Positions 47,471 through 58,540 of a DNA stretch of 64,000 nt are shown one piece after another. Below the pieces are notes generated by a model. It was not told the DNA's origin. It was given only the letters and a program-made list of their open reading frames with translations, and did not search any database. Position numbers and translations under genes: made by a program. Every line of letters begins with the position of its first letter. Position 1 is the stretch's first letter. Source of the DNA: Welwitschia mirabilis (lineage: Eukaryota; Gnetophyta; Gnetopsida; Welwitschiales); NCBI GenBank assembly GCA_051453625.1, contig JBOZIK010000001.1, positions 50,422,559 to 50,486,558 on the forward strand. Direction: 5' to 3'.

Positions 47471-47570
47471 NNNNNNNNNNNNNNNNNNNNNNNNNNNNNN
47501 NNNNNNNNNNNNNNNNNNNNNNNNNNNNNNNNNNNNNNNNNNNNNNNNNNNNNNNNNNNNNNNNNNNNNN
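47471..47570. other. assembly gap (100 N) with duplicated flank
   Basis: 'gagatgattaattaaagtta' occurs immediately left (from 47445) and right (47571) of the gap, pointing to an unmerged overlap. Confidence 0.92.
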
Positions 47571-47639
47571 GAGATGATTAATTAAAGTTACTAAACCCCA
47601 TTTGAGAAATTTGTGTTACTTGAGAAACCCCTTTTTTGC

Positions 47640-48243
47640 TAACTAATCCAATAACTATACCACCATTTGCAAGGAAATTGAAGGAAGATCTCACTAAAGA
47701 TGAAAAACTAAATAAGAGATTTAGAGAGGCAGAATTTACAGTACCTCTAATTCAATCCATTAAGGACATACCCTTGCACTTTAAATATATTAAGAACTAT
47801 GTTTAAAGAGAAAAAAATTCAGTACTTTACAAATATACCTATTCAAAAACATTACACGAATAATAAGATGAAAAAATACAGCCTAAACATAAGGGACCAT
47901 GGTCATAGACTATTCCTGTAATCATAAACAAGAAAAATGGGCCTCATACGTTGCTTGATTTAGGTGCTAATGTTAACATCATGTCTTCATATCTTTGTAA
48001 ACCCTTGGGATAATTAGGATTTGCTTAATATCAACACGACTTTATTATTAGTAAATGTTCTTATAGAAAAATCCTTTAGAAATCATTAAAAATGTTCTAA
48101 TATAAGTTAACTAAGAACTTTATCCTATAGATTTTCTGATTTTAAAAATAACTAGAAAAGTCTTTCTAATCATTTAAGGAAGAGCTTGATTAGCCATTGT
48201 AGATGCCATAATGAATTATTAAACTAGTTTGGTTTAACGTATG
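47640..48243 (+). pseudogene. gypsy 4 aspartic protease, left part
   Basis: The linker KLKEDLTKDEKLNKRFREAE leads through IPVIINKKNGPHTLLDLGAN to the active-site block DLGANVNIM (codons at 47957-47983). The catalytic Asp-Leu-Gly-Ala core is present, with Asn in place of the usual Ser. After stops the frame approaches the conserved GR..LA..DAI segment (reads GRA*LAIVDAIMNY) and is then cut by the copia insertion. The right part resumes after 50785 with MFSNLKKDMNIFNPINQ. Confidence 0.78.
48239..48243. repeat. target-site duplication, left copy (GTATG)
   Basis: GTATG directly precedes the TGTAGG end of the copia element and is repeated at 50781-50785 directly after its ...CTTAACA end. Confidence 0.88.
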
Positions 48244-48581
48244 TGTAGGATCGTGAATCCTAGAGGCGGGATGAATAGGACTTCTAATAAATTTAAACAA
48301 TTGTTACTATCCAATAAATAAATTATGAGATAAACACATGTAACAAAACAAACTCACAAAGTAGAACCAAAGAATTACTCAAGATAAGATTTATAGTGGT
48401 TCGGGATACACCCTACTCCACTCTCGGAAGATAGTCAATAACCAAGACTATTCCTGATCTATGTTGCATCACTATGCATCAGGTTTTCAAGGCTAACCTT
48501 CAAACTTACAAAGCAGACTTTTCTAGGCTAAGTCTCAACCTTCATAAATGGAATTTTACAGGCTAAGTCTCAACCTCTTCA
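48244..48581 (-). repeat. copia 1 3' LTR, partial
   Basis: It matches 48885-49222. The 'atttatagtggttcgggata' block and the following 'ccctactccactctcggaag' are nearly identical in both, while the outer 140 bases are clearly more diverged. It is truncated by the gap at 48582. Confidence 0.8.
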
Positions 48582-48681
48582 NNNNNNNNNNNNNNNNNNN
48601 NNNNNNNNNNNNNNNNNNNNNNNNNNNNNNNNNNNNNNNNNNNNNNNNNNNNNNNNNNNNNNNNNNNNNNNNNNNNNNNNN
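48582..48681. other. assembly gap (100 N) inside copia 1
   Basis: The gap separates the partial 3' LTR from the gag start, so the internal region is absent from the assembly or from this copy. Confidence 0.97.
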
Positions 48682-48814
48682 TGATCAAAATATTCTCATA
48701 ATCTATATCATGTGATCTTAAGAATATTCTCATTCTAGCCTTCCAAAATCCATAGTTTATTCCATCAAATAGTGGAGGCCTAGAAATAGAAAAACCTTCT
48801 GCAAAAAAACTCAT
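48682..48814 (-). pseudogene. copia 1 gag N-terminus
   Basis: From ATG at 48814 the minus strand reads MSFFAEGFSISRPPLFDGIN, then YGFWKARMRIFLRS. This matches the start of plant copia gag (UBN2 type: ...RPP.F.G.NY..WK.RM..FL.S). Only about 44 codons are present before the gap. The ATG is 57 bp downstream of the primer-binding site. Confidence 0.85.
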
Positions 48815-48870
48815 GGCTAGGGTTATTAAGTCAAAGATTGGTTAAAATCTTAGAGTTGACTCAACCTGGA

Positions 48871-48882
48871 GCTTTGATACCA
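48871..48882 (-). other. copia 1 primer-binding site (tRNA-iMet type)
   Basis: The minus-strand sequence TGGTATCAAAGC differs by one base from TGGTATCAGAGC, which is complementary to the 3' end of plant initiator tRNA-Met. It lies 2 bp from the LTR end (48885), as expected for copia elements. Confidence 0.9.
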
Positions 48883-49128
48883 TTTGTAGGACCGTGTACC
48901 CTAGAAGGAAGGTAAATAGAACTTATACAAAATTAAAACAATTATTACTACCAAAAGAAATTATGACATAAAAAGATATAACAAAATGAAATTAAAAATC
49001 AGAACTAAAATAAAAGCACAAGACAAGATTTATAGTGGTTCGGGATATACCCTACTCCACTCTCGGAAGACAGTCAATGACCAAGACTATTCCGGATCTC
49101 TATTGCATTACTATGAAATAGGTTTTCA

Positions 49129-49260
49129 AGGCTAACCTTTAACCTTACAAAGTGGACTTTTCTAGGCTAAGTCTTAACCTTCATAAATGGACTTTTACAG
49201 GCTAAGTCTCAACCTCTTCAAATGGACTTTTAAAGGCTAAGTATCAACCTTTAGAAAATG
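49129..49260. repeat. 35-bp tandem repeat, four copies, in the copia LTR
   Basis: 'aggctaa' starts at 49129, 49164, 49199 and 49234, an exact 35-bp period. Each unit has the pattern aggctaag-tctcaacctt-..aaatggactttt. The partial 3' LTR at 48490-48581 shows the same units. Confidence 0.92.
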
Positions 49261-49475
49261 CACAATGGTGAGTGAGGGAATGAATCCTCTATGCTCTAGA
49301 TAACTCAAGTTAAAAAACCAACAATGGAGCCTTATTGCGGAGATTTGATACAAATGTAAGTGTTGAGTGAGAGAAGAATGATAATGTAAAGATAAGACCT
49401 TTAGATCAAGAGTGCAATCTTTCTTTTCAAAAATCCATTCTAATGTTCAGCCTATGGCTTTTAAGTGTTACCTCT

Positions 49476-49483
49476 TATTTATA
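49476..49483 (-). promoter_or_regulatory. copia LTR TATA box (copy 1)
   Basis: TATAAATA on the minus strand, about 590 bp before the LTR's inner end, is the likely promoter of the element. The duplicated copy is at 50192-50199. Confidence 0.55.
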
Positions 49484-49645
49484 GATTTCCCCAAAATATA
49501 ACCGTTTGGATAGTTGGGAAAGAATTTAACATTTTCAACGGATAGATTTGGTGAAGTAACAGTTAGAAAATTGTTTTAAAATTTCCACTTCCACACTGAT
49601 CAGTTGACCCCTCGAAACATCCAGTCGATCTGAGTGATTTGGTTG

Positions 49646-49911
49646 CCTTTATAGAAATGTTAGGCCACTCTTACTTGGCTCAGTTTTGATAGTCTTCTCA
49701 TTAGGTCACCCTTATAGAAATGTTAGGTAGTCCTTATAGGTCCGATTGCCCTTACAGAAATGTTAGGTAGCCCTTACAAGTCTGGTCGCCCTTACAAAAA
49801 TGTTAGGTCACCCTTGCTTGGCTTAGATTTGATAGTTTGCTTATTAGGTCGCCCTTACAAAAATGTTAGATAGTCCTTACAGGTCCAATCACCCTTACAG
49901 AAATGTTAGGT
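49646..49911. repeat. 40/63-bp higher-order minisatellite in the copia LTR, copy 1
   Basis: A 20-bp core close to 'cccttacagaaatgttaggt' starts at 49646, 49709, 49749, 49789, 49852 and 49892. The spacing is 63, 40, 40, 63, 40. The 63-bp units contain an extra 'cttggctcagttttgatagt'-like insert. Confidence 0.9.
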
Positions 49912-49970
49912 TACCCTTACATGAAGTAGCCTTAATTAGAACATGTTCAAATCTTGCTATCTTTTGGATA

Positions 49971-50070
49971 NNNNNNNNNNNNNNNNNNNNNNNNNNNNNN
50001 NNNNNNNNNNNNNNNNNNNNNNNNNNNNNNNNNNNNNNNNNNNNNNNNNNNNNNNNNNNNNNNNNNNNNN
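49971..50070. other. assembly gap (100 N) with duplicated flank
   Basis: Sequence to the right repeats the LTR from about 49360 onward. Confidence 0.95.
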
Positions 50071-50361
50071 GGTAAGTGATGAGTGAGAGAAGAATGATAA
50101 TGCAAAGATAAGCCCTTTAGACAAAGAGTGCAACCTTCCTTTTCAAAAATCCATTCTAATGTTCAGCCTATGGCTTTTAAGTATTACCTCTTATTTATAG
50201 ATTTCCCCAAAATATAACCATTTGGATAGTTGGGAAAGAATTTAACATTTTCAACGGATAGATTTGGTGAAGTAACAGTTAAAAAATCGCTTTAAAATTT
50301 CCACTTCCACACTGATCGGTCGACCCCTCGAAACATCTAGTCGATCTGAGTAATTTGGTTG

Positions 50362-50627
50362 CCTTTATAGAAATGTTAGGTCACTCTTGCTTGGCTCAGT
50401 TTTAATAGTCTTCTCATTAGGTCACCCTTATAGAAATGTTAGGTAGCCCTTATAGGTCCGATTGCCCTTACAGAAATGTTAGGTAGCCTTTACAAGTCTG
50501 ATCGCCCTTACAAAAATGTTAGGTCACCCTTGCTTGGCTCAGATTTGATAGTTTGCTTATTAGGTCACCCTTACAGAAATGTTAGTTAGTCCTTACAAGT
50601 CCAATCACCCTTACAGAAATGTTAGGT
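50362..50627. repeat. 40/63-bp higher-order minisatellite, copy 2
   Basis: Cores start at 50362, 50425, 50465, 50505, 50568 and 50608, the same 63, 40, 40, 63, 40 series as copy 1, with scattered substitutions. Confidence 0.9.
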
Positions 50628-50780
50628 CGTCCTTACATGAAGTAGCCTTAATTAGAACATGTTCAAATCTTGCTATCTTTTGGATATAGATCCTAGAGTT
50701 TCTTGCATCTATAAACTCACATTTCATTATACAAAAGATCATATTAGTTTGATGTCAATTGGCAAAATAAAATCTTAACA

Positions 50781-50785
50781 GTATG
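50781..50785. repeat. target-site duplication, right copy (GTATG)
   Basis: Immediately follows the CTTAACA end of the copia element. The gypsy 4 protease frame resumes here. Confidence 0.88.
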
Positions 50786-51079
50786 TTTTCTAATCTTAAA
50801 AAAGACATGAATATTTTCAACCCAATAAATCAAAAAGAATAATGATAAGGTATATAGGGATTAAAATTTATGGATACTTTATCTAGGGCACATTTCATGA
50901 GAGATCCTCTTCAATTAATTCTATAAAATGAGCAAGTAATACTTATTAAGTGATAAAAAATTTGGTCCATGAGATAGTTAAGAAATTTTATACAAACTAT
51001 AAAGCAAGAGGTTTTATGACTTAGATTATCATCAAATCTGAAATACATCTTTATTGATGATAATAAAATGAAGCCTTAA

Positions 51080-51361
51080 GTAATTAATTATAATTTAAAA
51101 CTTGAGTAGAAGTCTAATCTAATTCAAATTCTAATAGAGAACATGGGAGATTTTACCTAGTCCCATAAAGATTCATAAAAAGAAGTTGTATTAGCTTTTA
51201 TAATGCACAAAATCTACTTAGAAGAGAATATAAAACTATTAAGAAACCCCATTAATGTTTGGATCTTACATTACATAAGATAGTTAAGGATGAAGTCCAT
51301 AAACTATGGAAACAAAACATTATATGTTCAATATTTAATAATAAATGGGTAAACCTTATTA
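51080..51361 (+). pseudogene. gypsy 4 pol: start of reverse transcriptase, truncated
   Basis: Plus-strand frames read ENMGDFT, then IMHKIYLEENIKLLRNP and, after a frameshift, KLWKQNIIYSIFNNKWVNLI. This follows the usual order before gypsy RT (..W...DI.GI...C.HKI..EE..KP......RLNP, then LLDAGIIYPISDS.WVSP). The frame ends where an LTR-like sequence begins at about 51362. Confidence 0.65.
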
Positions 51362-53100
51362 TGATAGTAATAGGACGACTATCCTAGAGGAGAGGGATGA
51401 ATAGGATAGCTAATTGAAATTTGCTTATGTAAACTTCATTTTATGAAGTACACTATTAAATTTAACTAATGCTACAAAGTAAATTAAGCATAGAAGTAAA
51501 TTAAGCATAATGATATAGAAATGTAATACTAAAATAAAAAATACAAGAGGTAGTTAAGACAAGCTTGTTTTATTTATTGACAAGTGTAGTAACCATGACA
51601 CTCTAATGAGACTTTCTAGTAGTCCTTGAATAATTACAATAGGATCTTTAAAAAATCCTTAGCCATAACTAATGCCATAATTATAATCTCAAAAGTAGCA
51701 ATGAAGATTGTTGCAGTATGAATTTATGCAATCTTTAAGTCCTTAGGAAAAACCTATAAATCACAATACTTGGAGAAAACACCTACTAGTATAAATGAGA
51801 ATTAACCTAAATATCATAATTCATTGAAGGCACTAGGCTAGCAGTTAGGGAATTGATTTCACAAAAGTATTTTAGTCTTTTTTATTGTAGTAAATTAAAG
51901 TAAGCAATAATGCAAATACAGTGCAATATGAGTGATGATGAAATGCAATGGATGAAATGCAAGTGTAGTGAATCTATTTGGATTCTAATTCTCTTATCAC
52001 AAGAATTAATCCTTATAACTTAGATTAATAAGGAAGAGCTCTAGTACTTGTTCCTAACTAACATAAGCTATAAGAAATGCCAAATAGAATGTGAATAATG
52101 CAAATATGGAAATGGAATGAAATAGGATGCAATGCAAAATCTAAACTAACCAAGTTAACCTTAAAAAAGGTTGCTTTTATGATCTAAATAAATTATAGAG
52201 CTATCATCAAACTATAATCAATTTAAACCATAAGGGACATTTACACAATAGTCGTAACAAGAGTACTCGAATTGATTATAAACTTTTACATCCACTTACA
52301 ANNNNNNNNNNAACGTCTCTCTGTAGCTACTGGATGAATCTCTTATTATTCAATCTTTCATCACAAGAATATCTGGTATAAAAGATGGAAAATGAAGTGA
52401 AGGAAAGGGAGGGTATTTATAGTTGTACATTAAAGTTCTAGAAGCTCAATCCTAGGGGTCAGAGAAGAAACCCTAGTAACCCATATTAGTTGCATGACTC
52501 ATTACAAAGATAATTCTTTCCATCCATAGGAAATAGCTATCATCCTGACTGTTATGGGAAAGACAATAAGAACATCACTCGATATTAAAAGGTGGTCTAT
52601 CAGCTTCAGGCCCTATAGTCAACTCCAAAGACTTCATCCATGTCAGCAGTGCTATCCTTTTGCCTATTATGGAGACGACAGATGATACGATAGGCCTCTC
52701 TATCTTCTAGATTAAAGGGAAATTAGTTTTTTGTATGGTTAAAGCTTCCTTCAAGAGTATAAAGATAATCTTGAGATGCCTTTAAATATGCTAAGAATTG
52801 TATGTTTCAGTGATCATCTTATTAGTTCTCTATAATCATCAGAATTGCATCCAAACCTGTATAAATGTCCTATAAAAGTACTCAAAGTACAACATTAAAT
52901 TCCTACAAATTAGCATTGCAACATAGCTACTACTTAATCTTATTAGTCCCTGACAAAGTGAGTGATTAACTATATTGCAAGCCAATTTGACTAAGATAAC
53001 TAGTAATTATAAAATGTAAATTGAGTTCAAACTTTATAATGCAAGAATAGATGTCAAAAACTAATTAACTGATACAATCATTGATGCATGCATAGGTCCT
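51362..53100 (-). mobile_element. probable LTR (minus orientation) inserted in gypsy 4
   Basis: The left end 'tgatagtaataggacgacta' and the following 'cctagaggagagggatgaat' resemble the inner end of copia LTRs read in reverse (compare 48244 and the reverse of 63120-63157). A minus-strand TATAAATA lies at 52414-52421 after 'gtacaac', suggesting an LTR promoter. The right border, primer site and target duplication were not found, so length and class are uncertain. A 10-N gap lies at 52302-52311. Confidence 0.45.
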
Positions 53101-54700
53101 CCTACTTAAGCACATCACAACAGAATGAATGAATGTTATACACATACAAAAAATCATAAAATGTAACAATGATAGCTCAAAAAATGATAATGTGTATGTA
53201 TAATGTGAGATAGTCATATTGAAACTGATGTGTAAAACTTAAGTAGTAATAACTCAAAGAATGATGCATCGAAGTTCATTAATGTATTCTACAAGGGGCA
53301 AAGTACAAGAGTAAACATGGCATTCTTTTCCTTTAGATGATCTAAAACATAGCTACAGGAAAACTCTGTGAATGTGCTACTGTGCTCATGCTAGATAAAG
53401 TCCATGAAATTTATTCAAGTAACATGAAATCAGATCCAAATAACTCATCATGTATATGTATCATAAAAGCTCAAACATGATCCTTTTGAATTTAAAATTT
53501 TTGCTCAATGTCTCAGAAGAAGTTCAAAAAAGTGTCCTGCCCCCTAGGTAAAGCAAAATATCCCAAATTATTTAGGGTACAAAGGATGATTATCATTCTG
53601 TCTGTCATGGAAACAACAGAGGTAGGAAAACACTAATCAAATGAGATATTTTGAAAGATAGAAAAAACCAAAAAACTCTAAAAGAAGTCAAGCAGTACAA
53701 AAAGAAATAGAAATGTAGGGAGAAGGTAGAAAGTGAAGACTAATCTTAGAAAACATAATCATGATGAAAAGATACTCAGGGGAAAATGGTGTTAAAGACA
53801 AGAAAATGCACTAAGTAGAAGAAAGAAATGCTCATAAGAACTTCATAAATGTTCTCGAACTCAGTAAGCATGAAAAAGTAAGAATTGAAACTCAAAAACT
53901 ATCATAAGAATTGAAACTCAAAAACTATCATTCTCACCTGTAAAAAAGAGAAACAACAATCCTCATGGATAGAAGCTATGAATAAAATAAAAAAGAAACT
54001 ACTAAATGACAGATCCACAATATTATTTTGAAAAAGTATGGAAATGACTTAAAAAAACCAACGAAGCTGCTAAAGAAAAATAAAATAAAAATGGATAACT
54101 AGGAACATAAAAAAGATTGTTTACTTACCGTAAATTCTAACCTAACAAATTCCCTTGGTAATAATCATAAAATCACCTGATGAAAAATGCATGATAGGAT
54201 GTAAAAAATTCATAAAATACCACTCAAATGTGTAATGATTATAATGATGTCAAGTATGTCTAAATGGTATCAATCAATGAATGATAAGATAAAAAGATAT
54301 AGAAACGTGAATTCACTAGCTTACATGTCAAAACAACATTAGAATCTTGAAAATTAGAATGATCATGTAGAATTACTTTATGCAAAAAGAAGTTTAGAAA
54401 AAAAACAATGCCTTTAATGGTACTAGGGACATCAATGATCTCATAGCCTCTAAGTAAAATTTTATTCTATCATAATGAGGAAAGTGCAATTATGTTTAGA
54501 GGAGTAAAGACCTATACAACATTGCCAATTGACCCCATAGTAGAGTTTTCATAGCTATCATATCACACTACCAAAGGCCTCTATCAAGAAAATTGAAGCT
54601 GGTGTGCTTATGGTAGGACATCATGGTGACCATGTTTTTAGCTTAGATATGAAAGAGCATGGTTCTTATTTCTTTTTTTTCCTTTTTTATTCTTTTTAAG
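53101..54700. other. AT-rich sequence between retroelements
   Basis: No gene or domain seen. A 26-bp unit ('agaattgaaactcaaaaact' plus 'atcata') is duplicated in tandem at 53881-53931. Confidence 0.5.
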
Positions 54701-55641
54701 TGAAAAAATTCCACATGACCAAGTACTAATAACGATAAAAGTGAAGTAATGAGATGAGTAATAAGTAAGAACATGTAAAAATAACTAATCACTTATAACA
54801 TTGAAAGAGGAAAAAAGAACTAAGTCATCTTCCTTCTAAATGAAGTTCATAGACATGGAAATGTCTTAATATTGGGTGCATCCAATCTTATCATGTTAAA
54901 ATGCTTAAATAAAATATCACTAATTGTGATAACTTTATAAAGTAATACATAAGTTAAGTTAAAAATATTCAAGTGATAGCATGACGTCTACCCAAGGAAT
55001 GAGTTAAGAAGGAATTTAGATAATGCCAAGAGCAAGGTCCTCCTAATTAAGAAAGGATTTTAAGACAAATGCTTCTATCATATTTAAGGTTTCATTAGTA
55101 GATGACTCATAAATTTTTAACTTTTATCCATTAACTTTTTGAATTTCTTTAGTGTTTAGATCAGAGATTTTAATTGATCCATTGGAATACACTTTTTTAT
55201 AAGATAAGAACCTAATCATTTAGATGTTTAACTTGTTGTGTAAAAGGTGTACCTAGGTATTATATAAAAAGACAAGTTGATGAGGTTAAAATTTCTTATG
55301 AAGAATATTTTTATCATATTTGAACTTGACTTAGGCTTTAGGAATGCGTTAATGATATATGGCATGAGTACACTTTTTATCTAAATGGTTAAGTTTGGCT
55401 AATCGAGTTCTAATATTTTTTTTCAAGTTTACAAGGTTAAATTAATGGGTGGATTGATAAGAGTTATAGCAAACATTAACTAGCAAGACACAAACCTTTT
55501 CATATATAATTTCATAGGATGAGAAACCTAAAGAGTTGCACTAAGTAGTATGATAAGCCTAAAGAATATCATTAAGTTTAGAGAACTAAGTTCTCTTATT
55601 AATAGAAACTAATTTTTGGAGCTTCTTTTTAATTTTCATAT

Positions 55642-56200
55642 TTACATTTTTGACTTGGCTATTAGTTTGAGAATGATAAGCACATACAATTCTATGTTCA
55701 ATGCCAATAGATAAAAGAAGTTTTCAAAAAAGATGATTAATAAAATAAGTACCTTTATTTCTAATGACGATTCTTGAAAAACTAGAAGATTGAAAGATAT
55801 GAGTTTGAAAAAAATTACAAATGGTTCGAGCATCATTCTCGGTAGTAGAAGCAAATTTGACCCACTTAGTAACATAATCAACAATCACAAGGATGTGATT
55901 TTTGTCATGAGAAGGTGGTTTAATAGGGCTTATAATGTCAATCACCTAACAATTAAAAGGTTCACATTCAAACATAGGTTTAAGGACATATCTTGAGAAT
56001 AAGCTAGGATACCATAACGTTGATAGGCATCACACCTTCTAGCAAAGTTAAATAAGTTTTTAAAAAGAGTAGGCCAATAAAAACTGGAGTCAAGAATTTT
56101 TATGATGGTCTTTTGATCACTAAAATGTCCCCAGAATATCTCACCATGGCAAAGGTTAATGATTTATAAGATTTTTGATAGAGGCACACATTTATATATG
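55642..56200 (-). pseudogene. gypsy 2 integrase, decayed
   Basis: The zinc-binding half reads CHGEIFWGHFSDQKTIIKIL and later WPTLFKNLFNFARRCDAYQR, keeping the H...GHF...WP.LF....RCD.CQR pattern. The catalytic half reads IDIISPIKPPSHDKNHILVI, then VDYVTKWVKFAST and IVIRNKGTYFINHLF. The first Asp survives (usual GIDFMGP). The second Asp position, usually ISDGGSHF, reads IRNKGTYF with Asn. Frameshifts separate the halves. Confidence 0.8.
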
Positions 56201-57149
56201 ATTTGATCTTTGCATCTTCTATAAATATGGGATTTACTCCACTCATAGTTACTGATCCTATGGAAAAAAGATTTACATTAGTTATGATTCTAATGCTGAA
56301 GCATTTTCATAGTAATAAGATAGTTTACAATATCAACATATCAAAAAGTAGGAAGAGTAGAAGAGATGGAATGAAATTATTCAATAGAAAATAGTTATTC
56401 ATATAGAAATAAGTCATTCATGGGAAGTTCATCATGAGAATAAGAAAGTTGAGATAGGTGGTTTGCAACACTATTATGTTTTTTAGCCTTATCAATGATG
56501 GTGAAAATAAATTCGTACATAAGAAGGATCTACCTAATAAGTCTCGAAATAGAATCATTTTTTACATAAAATAGTGTATGGCTATGTGATCAGTGTAAAC
56601 ATTGATGCAAAAGCCAAAAAGATAATGTTGAAGATAACTAAGGCAAAAGATGATGACAAGCATTTTCCTTTCAGTAGTAGTATAGTTGGATTAGTATTTG
56701 GATAAATTTTTACTAATATAAGATATAACCTTAAATCATTTTCATATTTTTCATCAAGAATCCCACCCACAACAATGTTGCTTACATCACACATGAGTTT
56801 AAAATCTTTAGTCCAATCGGACCCCCTATCAATAGGTTTAGAAAAGATGTTTTTCTTAAGTTTGTTAAATACAAGTTGACATGAATTAGTCTAATAAAAT
56901 TTATTATCTTGTTTGAGTAATGAGTGAAGGGATTTACAAACTTTGGCATAACCACTAATAAAATGATGATAAAAACTAGCATGATCAAGGAATGATCTAA
57001 CTTGTTTGATATTGGTTAGAGGGATGAATTTTTTAATGATATTAACTTTTATAGGATCCATCTTAATCCTTTCCTTCTAAATGTGGTGAATTTAAGTAAT
57101 TTCATATTTAACAAGGATAAAATTCTTTTTTCAACTCAAATGTAGGCCT

Positions 57150-57660
57150 CTCTATACATTAATCCAAGACTTTCTCTAATCTTTCTATGGTTTACTTAAA
57201 GATTTCACTAAAGATGGAGAAGTCATCCATAAATATTTCAATAGAATCCTCTATCATGTTAGGAAAGATCCCCATCATTTCTTATTAGAAAGTCCCAAGG
57301 GCATTGCAAAGTCCAAAAGACATTCTTATAAAGGCAAAAGTTTCAAAGGAAGAGATAAAAGTTGGTTTTATTTGATCTTCACTTGCTATGCAAACTTTAT
57401 TGTAGTCACTACACCCATTAGAAAAACAATAGTAGGCATGTCCTTGGCTTCTACCAAGTACTTGATCAAAAAAAAGTAAAGGGAAATAACCCTTCTTAAT
57501 TACCTTATTAAGTTTTCTAAAATTAATGCACATTCTCCATTTTCCATCCTTTTTTGAAACTACTATAAATGAGCTAATCCACTCACTATCAGATATAGCA
57601 TAAATGATCCCAACATCCATAAGTTTAATAATTTCATTTTTAACTACTTGCTTAAGAACT
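57150..57660 (-). pseudogene. gypsy 2 reverse transcriptase, decayed
   Basis: 57285-57620 reads GIIYAISDSEWISSFIVVSK, then CINFRKLNKV, YYCFSNGCSDYNKVCIAS and RMSFGLCNALGTF, the gypsy RT fingers and palm series. After a frameshift or stop the active-site block FMDDF is at 57219-57233 (SIEIFMDDFSIF). The two aspartates remain but the frame is broken. Confidence 0.87.
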
Positions 57661-58189
57661 GGGTTGAGCCTTTATTAGGGTTATCTAAATAGTTTAGCAT
57701 TATCCTCAAGGTAGATTTTATGTTGGACTATAGAAAAAGGAATGGTAGCAAAGTCTTTATGGTCCAAGCAAAAGCATATTCCTTAGAAGTTAAAAGTAAG
57801 ATTAAGTTGGATTTCTATTGGCGAGTAAGATTACTTATTATTAAAGGTTTCTTTAAATTGTTAGATAGAAAAATATATTTTAGACTTTTTGATAACTCTT
57901 TTAGTTCTAAGTTGAAATTTTTGAGTTTGAGTACTAAATTTTCATCAATGACTGTCATCTCAAGATGATGTGGAGATGCCAATAGGAAAAAACACCCTTC
58001 AAAAAGGTTTTCCATTGAGTAAATATATTGGATTTTCTCCTAGTTAAAAAATTCCTCATCCTCATGCTCAAGACAGTGCATTTTAGTCAAGACATCATAT
58101 AAAGTTAGTTCATGTAACCTTATCAATCTCTCCTTAGTTGGGCGATGCTATAAAAATAAGGTTGGTTTAAGTTCTTATTCTAAGTTATA

Positions 58190-58540
58190 ATCATCTCCTG
58201 TTTCTTTTTTGTCAGCATCAAAAACTATAATGATGAACTTCTTATTGTCTATATGATATTTCATTATTTCGATTCATGTGTCAATGATACAAGGGACAAT
58301 TGCATAAAGGGCTCTTCGTAAGAGAAGTGGTAATATCCATCATGTTCTACCTCAATGATAACCACATCTCTGGAGTAGAAATCTTCTTTTATTTGGATAA
58401 GTAAGTCCTTGATAATCTCCAAGGTCTTTTTAATTGAAGTATCGGCCAATTCCAAGATGATTTGTGTAGGCTCAACTCTGTTTTCCAACCCTGGTCTTTT
58501 ACATATGTGAAGAGGCATGATTGTTAGACTAGCTCATATG
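58190..58540 (-). pseudogene. gypsy 2 aspartic protease, decayed
   Basis: The open frame 58264-58518 begins MPLHICKRPGLENRVEPTQI and continues ILELADTSIKKTLEIIKDLL, matching the second half of plant gypsy protease (LMPL.IY..LGL...V.PT...LQLADRS.K.P.GI.ED.L). Just upstream the active-site stretch is degenerate (reads DLINI*ASLTIMPLHI), so the DLGAS core is damaged. Confidence 0.8.

Larger units (their letters stand above)
48244..50780 (-). mobile_element. Ty1/copia retrotransposon 1, with gaps, inserted in gypsy 4
   Basis: In plus coordinates the element begins TGTAGG and ends CTTAACA. Its own sense is minus, starting TGTTAAGATTTTATTTTGCC, a sequence typical of plant copia LTRs. It is flanked by the 5-bp duplication GTATG. 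From its 5' end it has a long LTR (50780 down to 48885), a primer-binding site (48882-48871), a gag start (48814 down), a 100-N gap, and the end of the other LTR (48581-48244). Most of the internal region is missing or hidden in the gap. The LTR holds an internal duplication across another gap (49361-49970 and 50072-50690), so its true length is probably about 1.2 kb. Confidence 0.88.
48885..50780 (-). repeat. copia 1 5' LTR with internal duplication
   Basis: It starts TG and ends CA in both readings. It contains a 35-bp tandem repeat, two copies of a promoter-like TATAAATA and two copies of a 40/63-bp minisatellite, because 49361-49970 is duplicated at 50072-50690 on the far side of a 100-N gap. 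Confidence 0.82.
45750..51361 (+). mobile_element. Ty3/gypsy retrotransposon 4, decayed, split by nested insertions
   Basis: The plus strand carries gag (from about 45750), a gag-protease linker, an aspartic protease (from about 47640) and the start of the reverse transcriptase. The protease is split by a copia element at 48244-50780. Joining the flanks across the copia target duplication gives a continuous, though decayed, protease C-terminus. The RT start is in turn cut off at about 51361 by another LTR-like sequence. The right-hand remainder (RT core, RNase H, integrase) was not found on the plus strand downstream. Confidence 0.8.

Noticed and set aside
49646-50627. Possible CRISPR array (regular short repeats with spacers)
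   Set aside because: The context is a plant LTR, the units are degenerate, the spacing alternates 40 and 63, and no cas genes exist. It is a minisatellite.
55790-55996. 68-codon plus-strand ORF
   Set aside because: It is antisense to the gypsy 2 integrase core.
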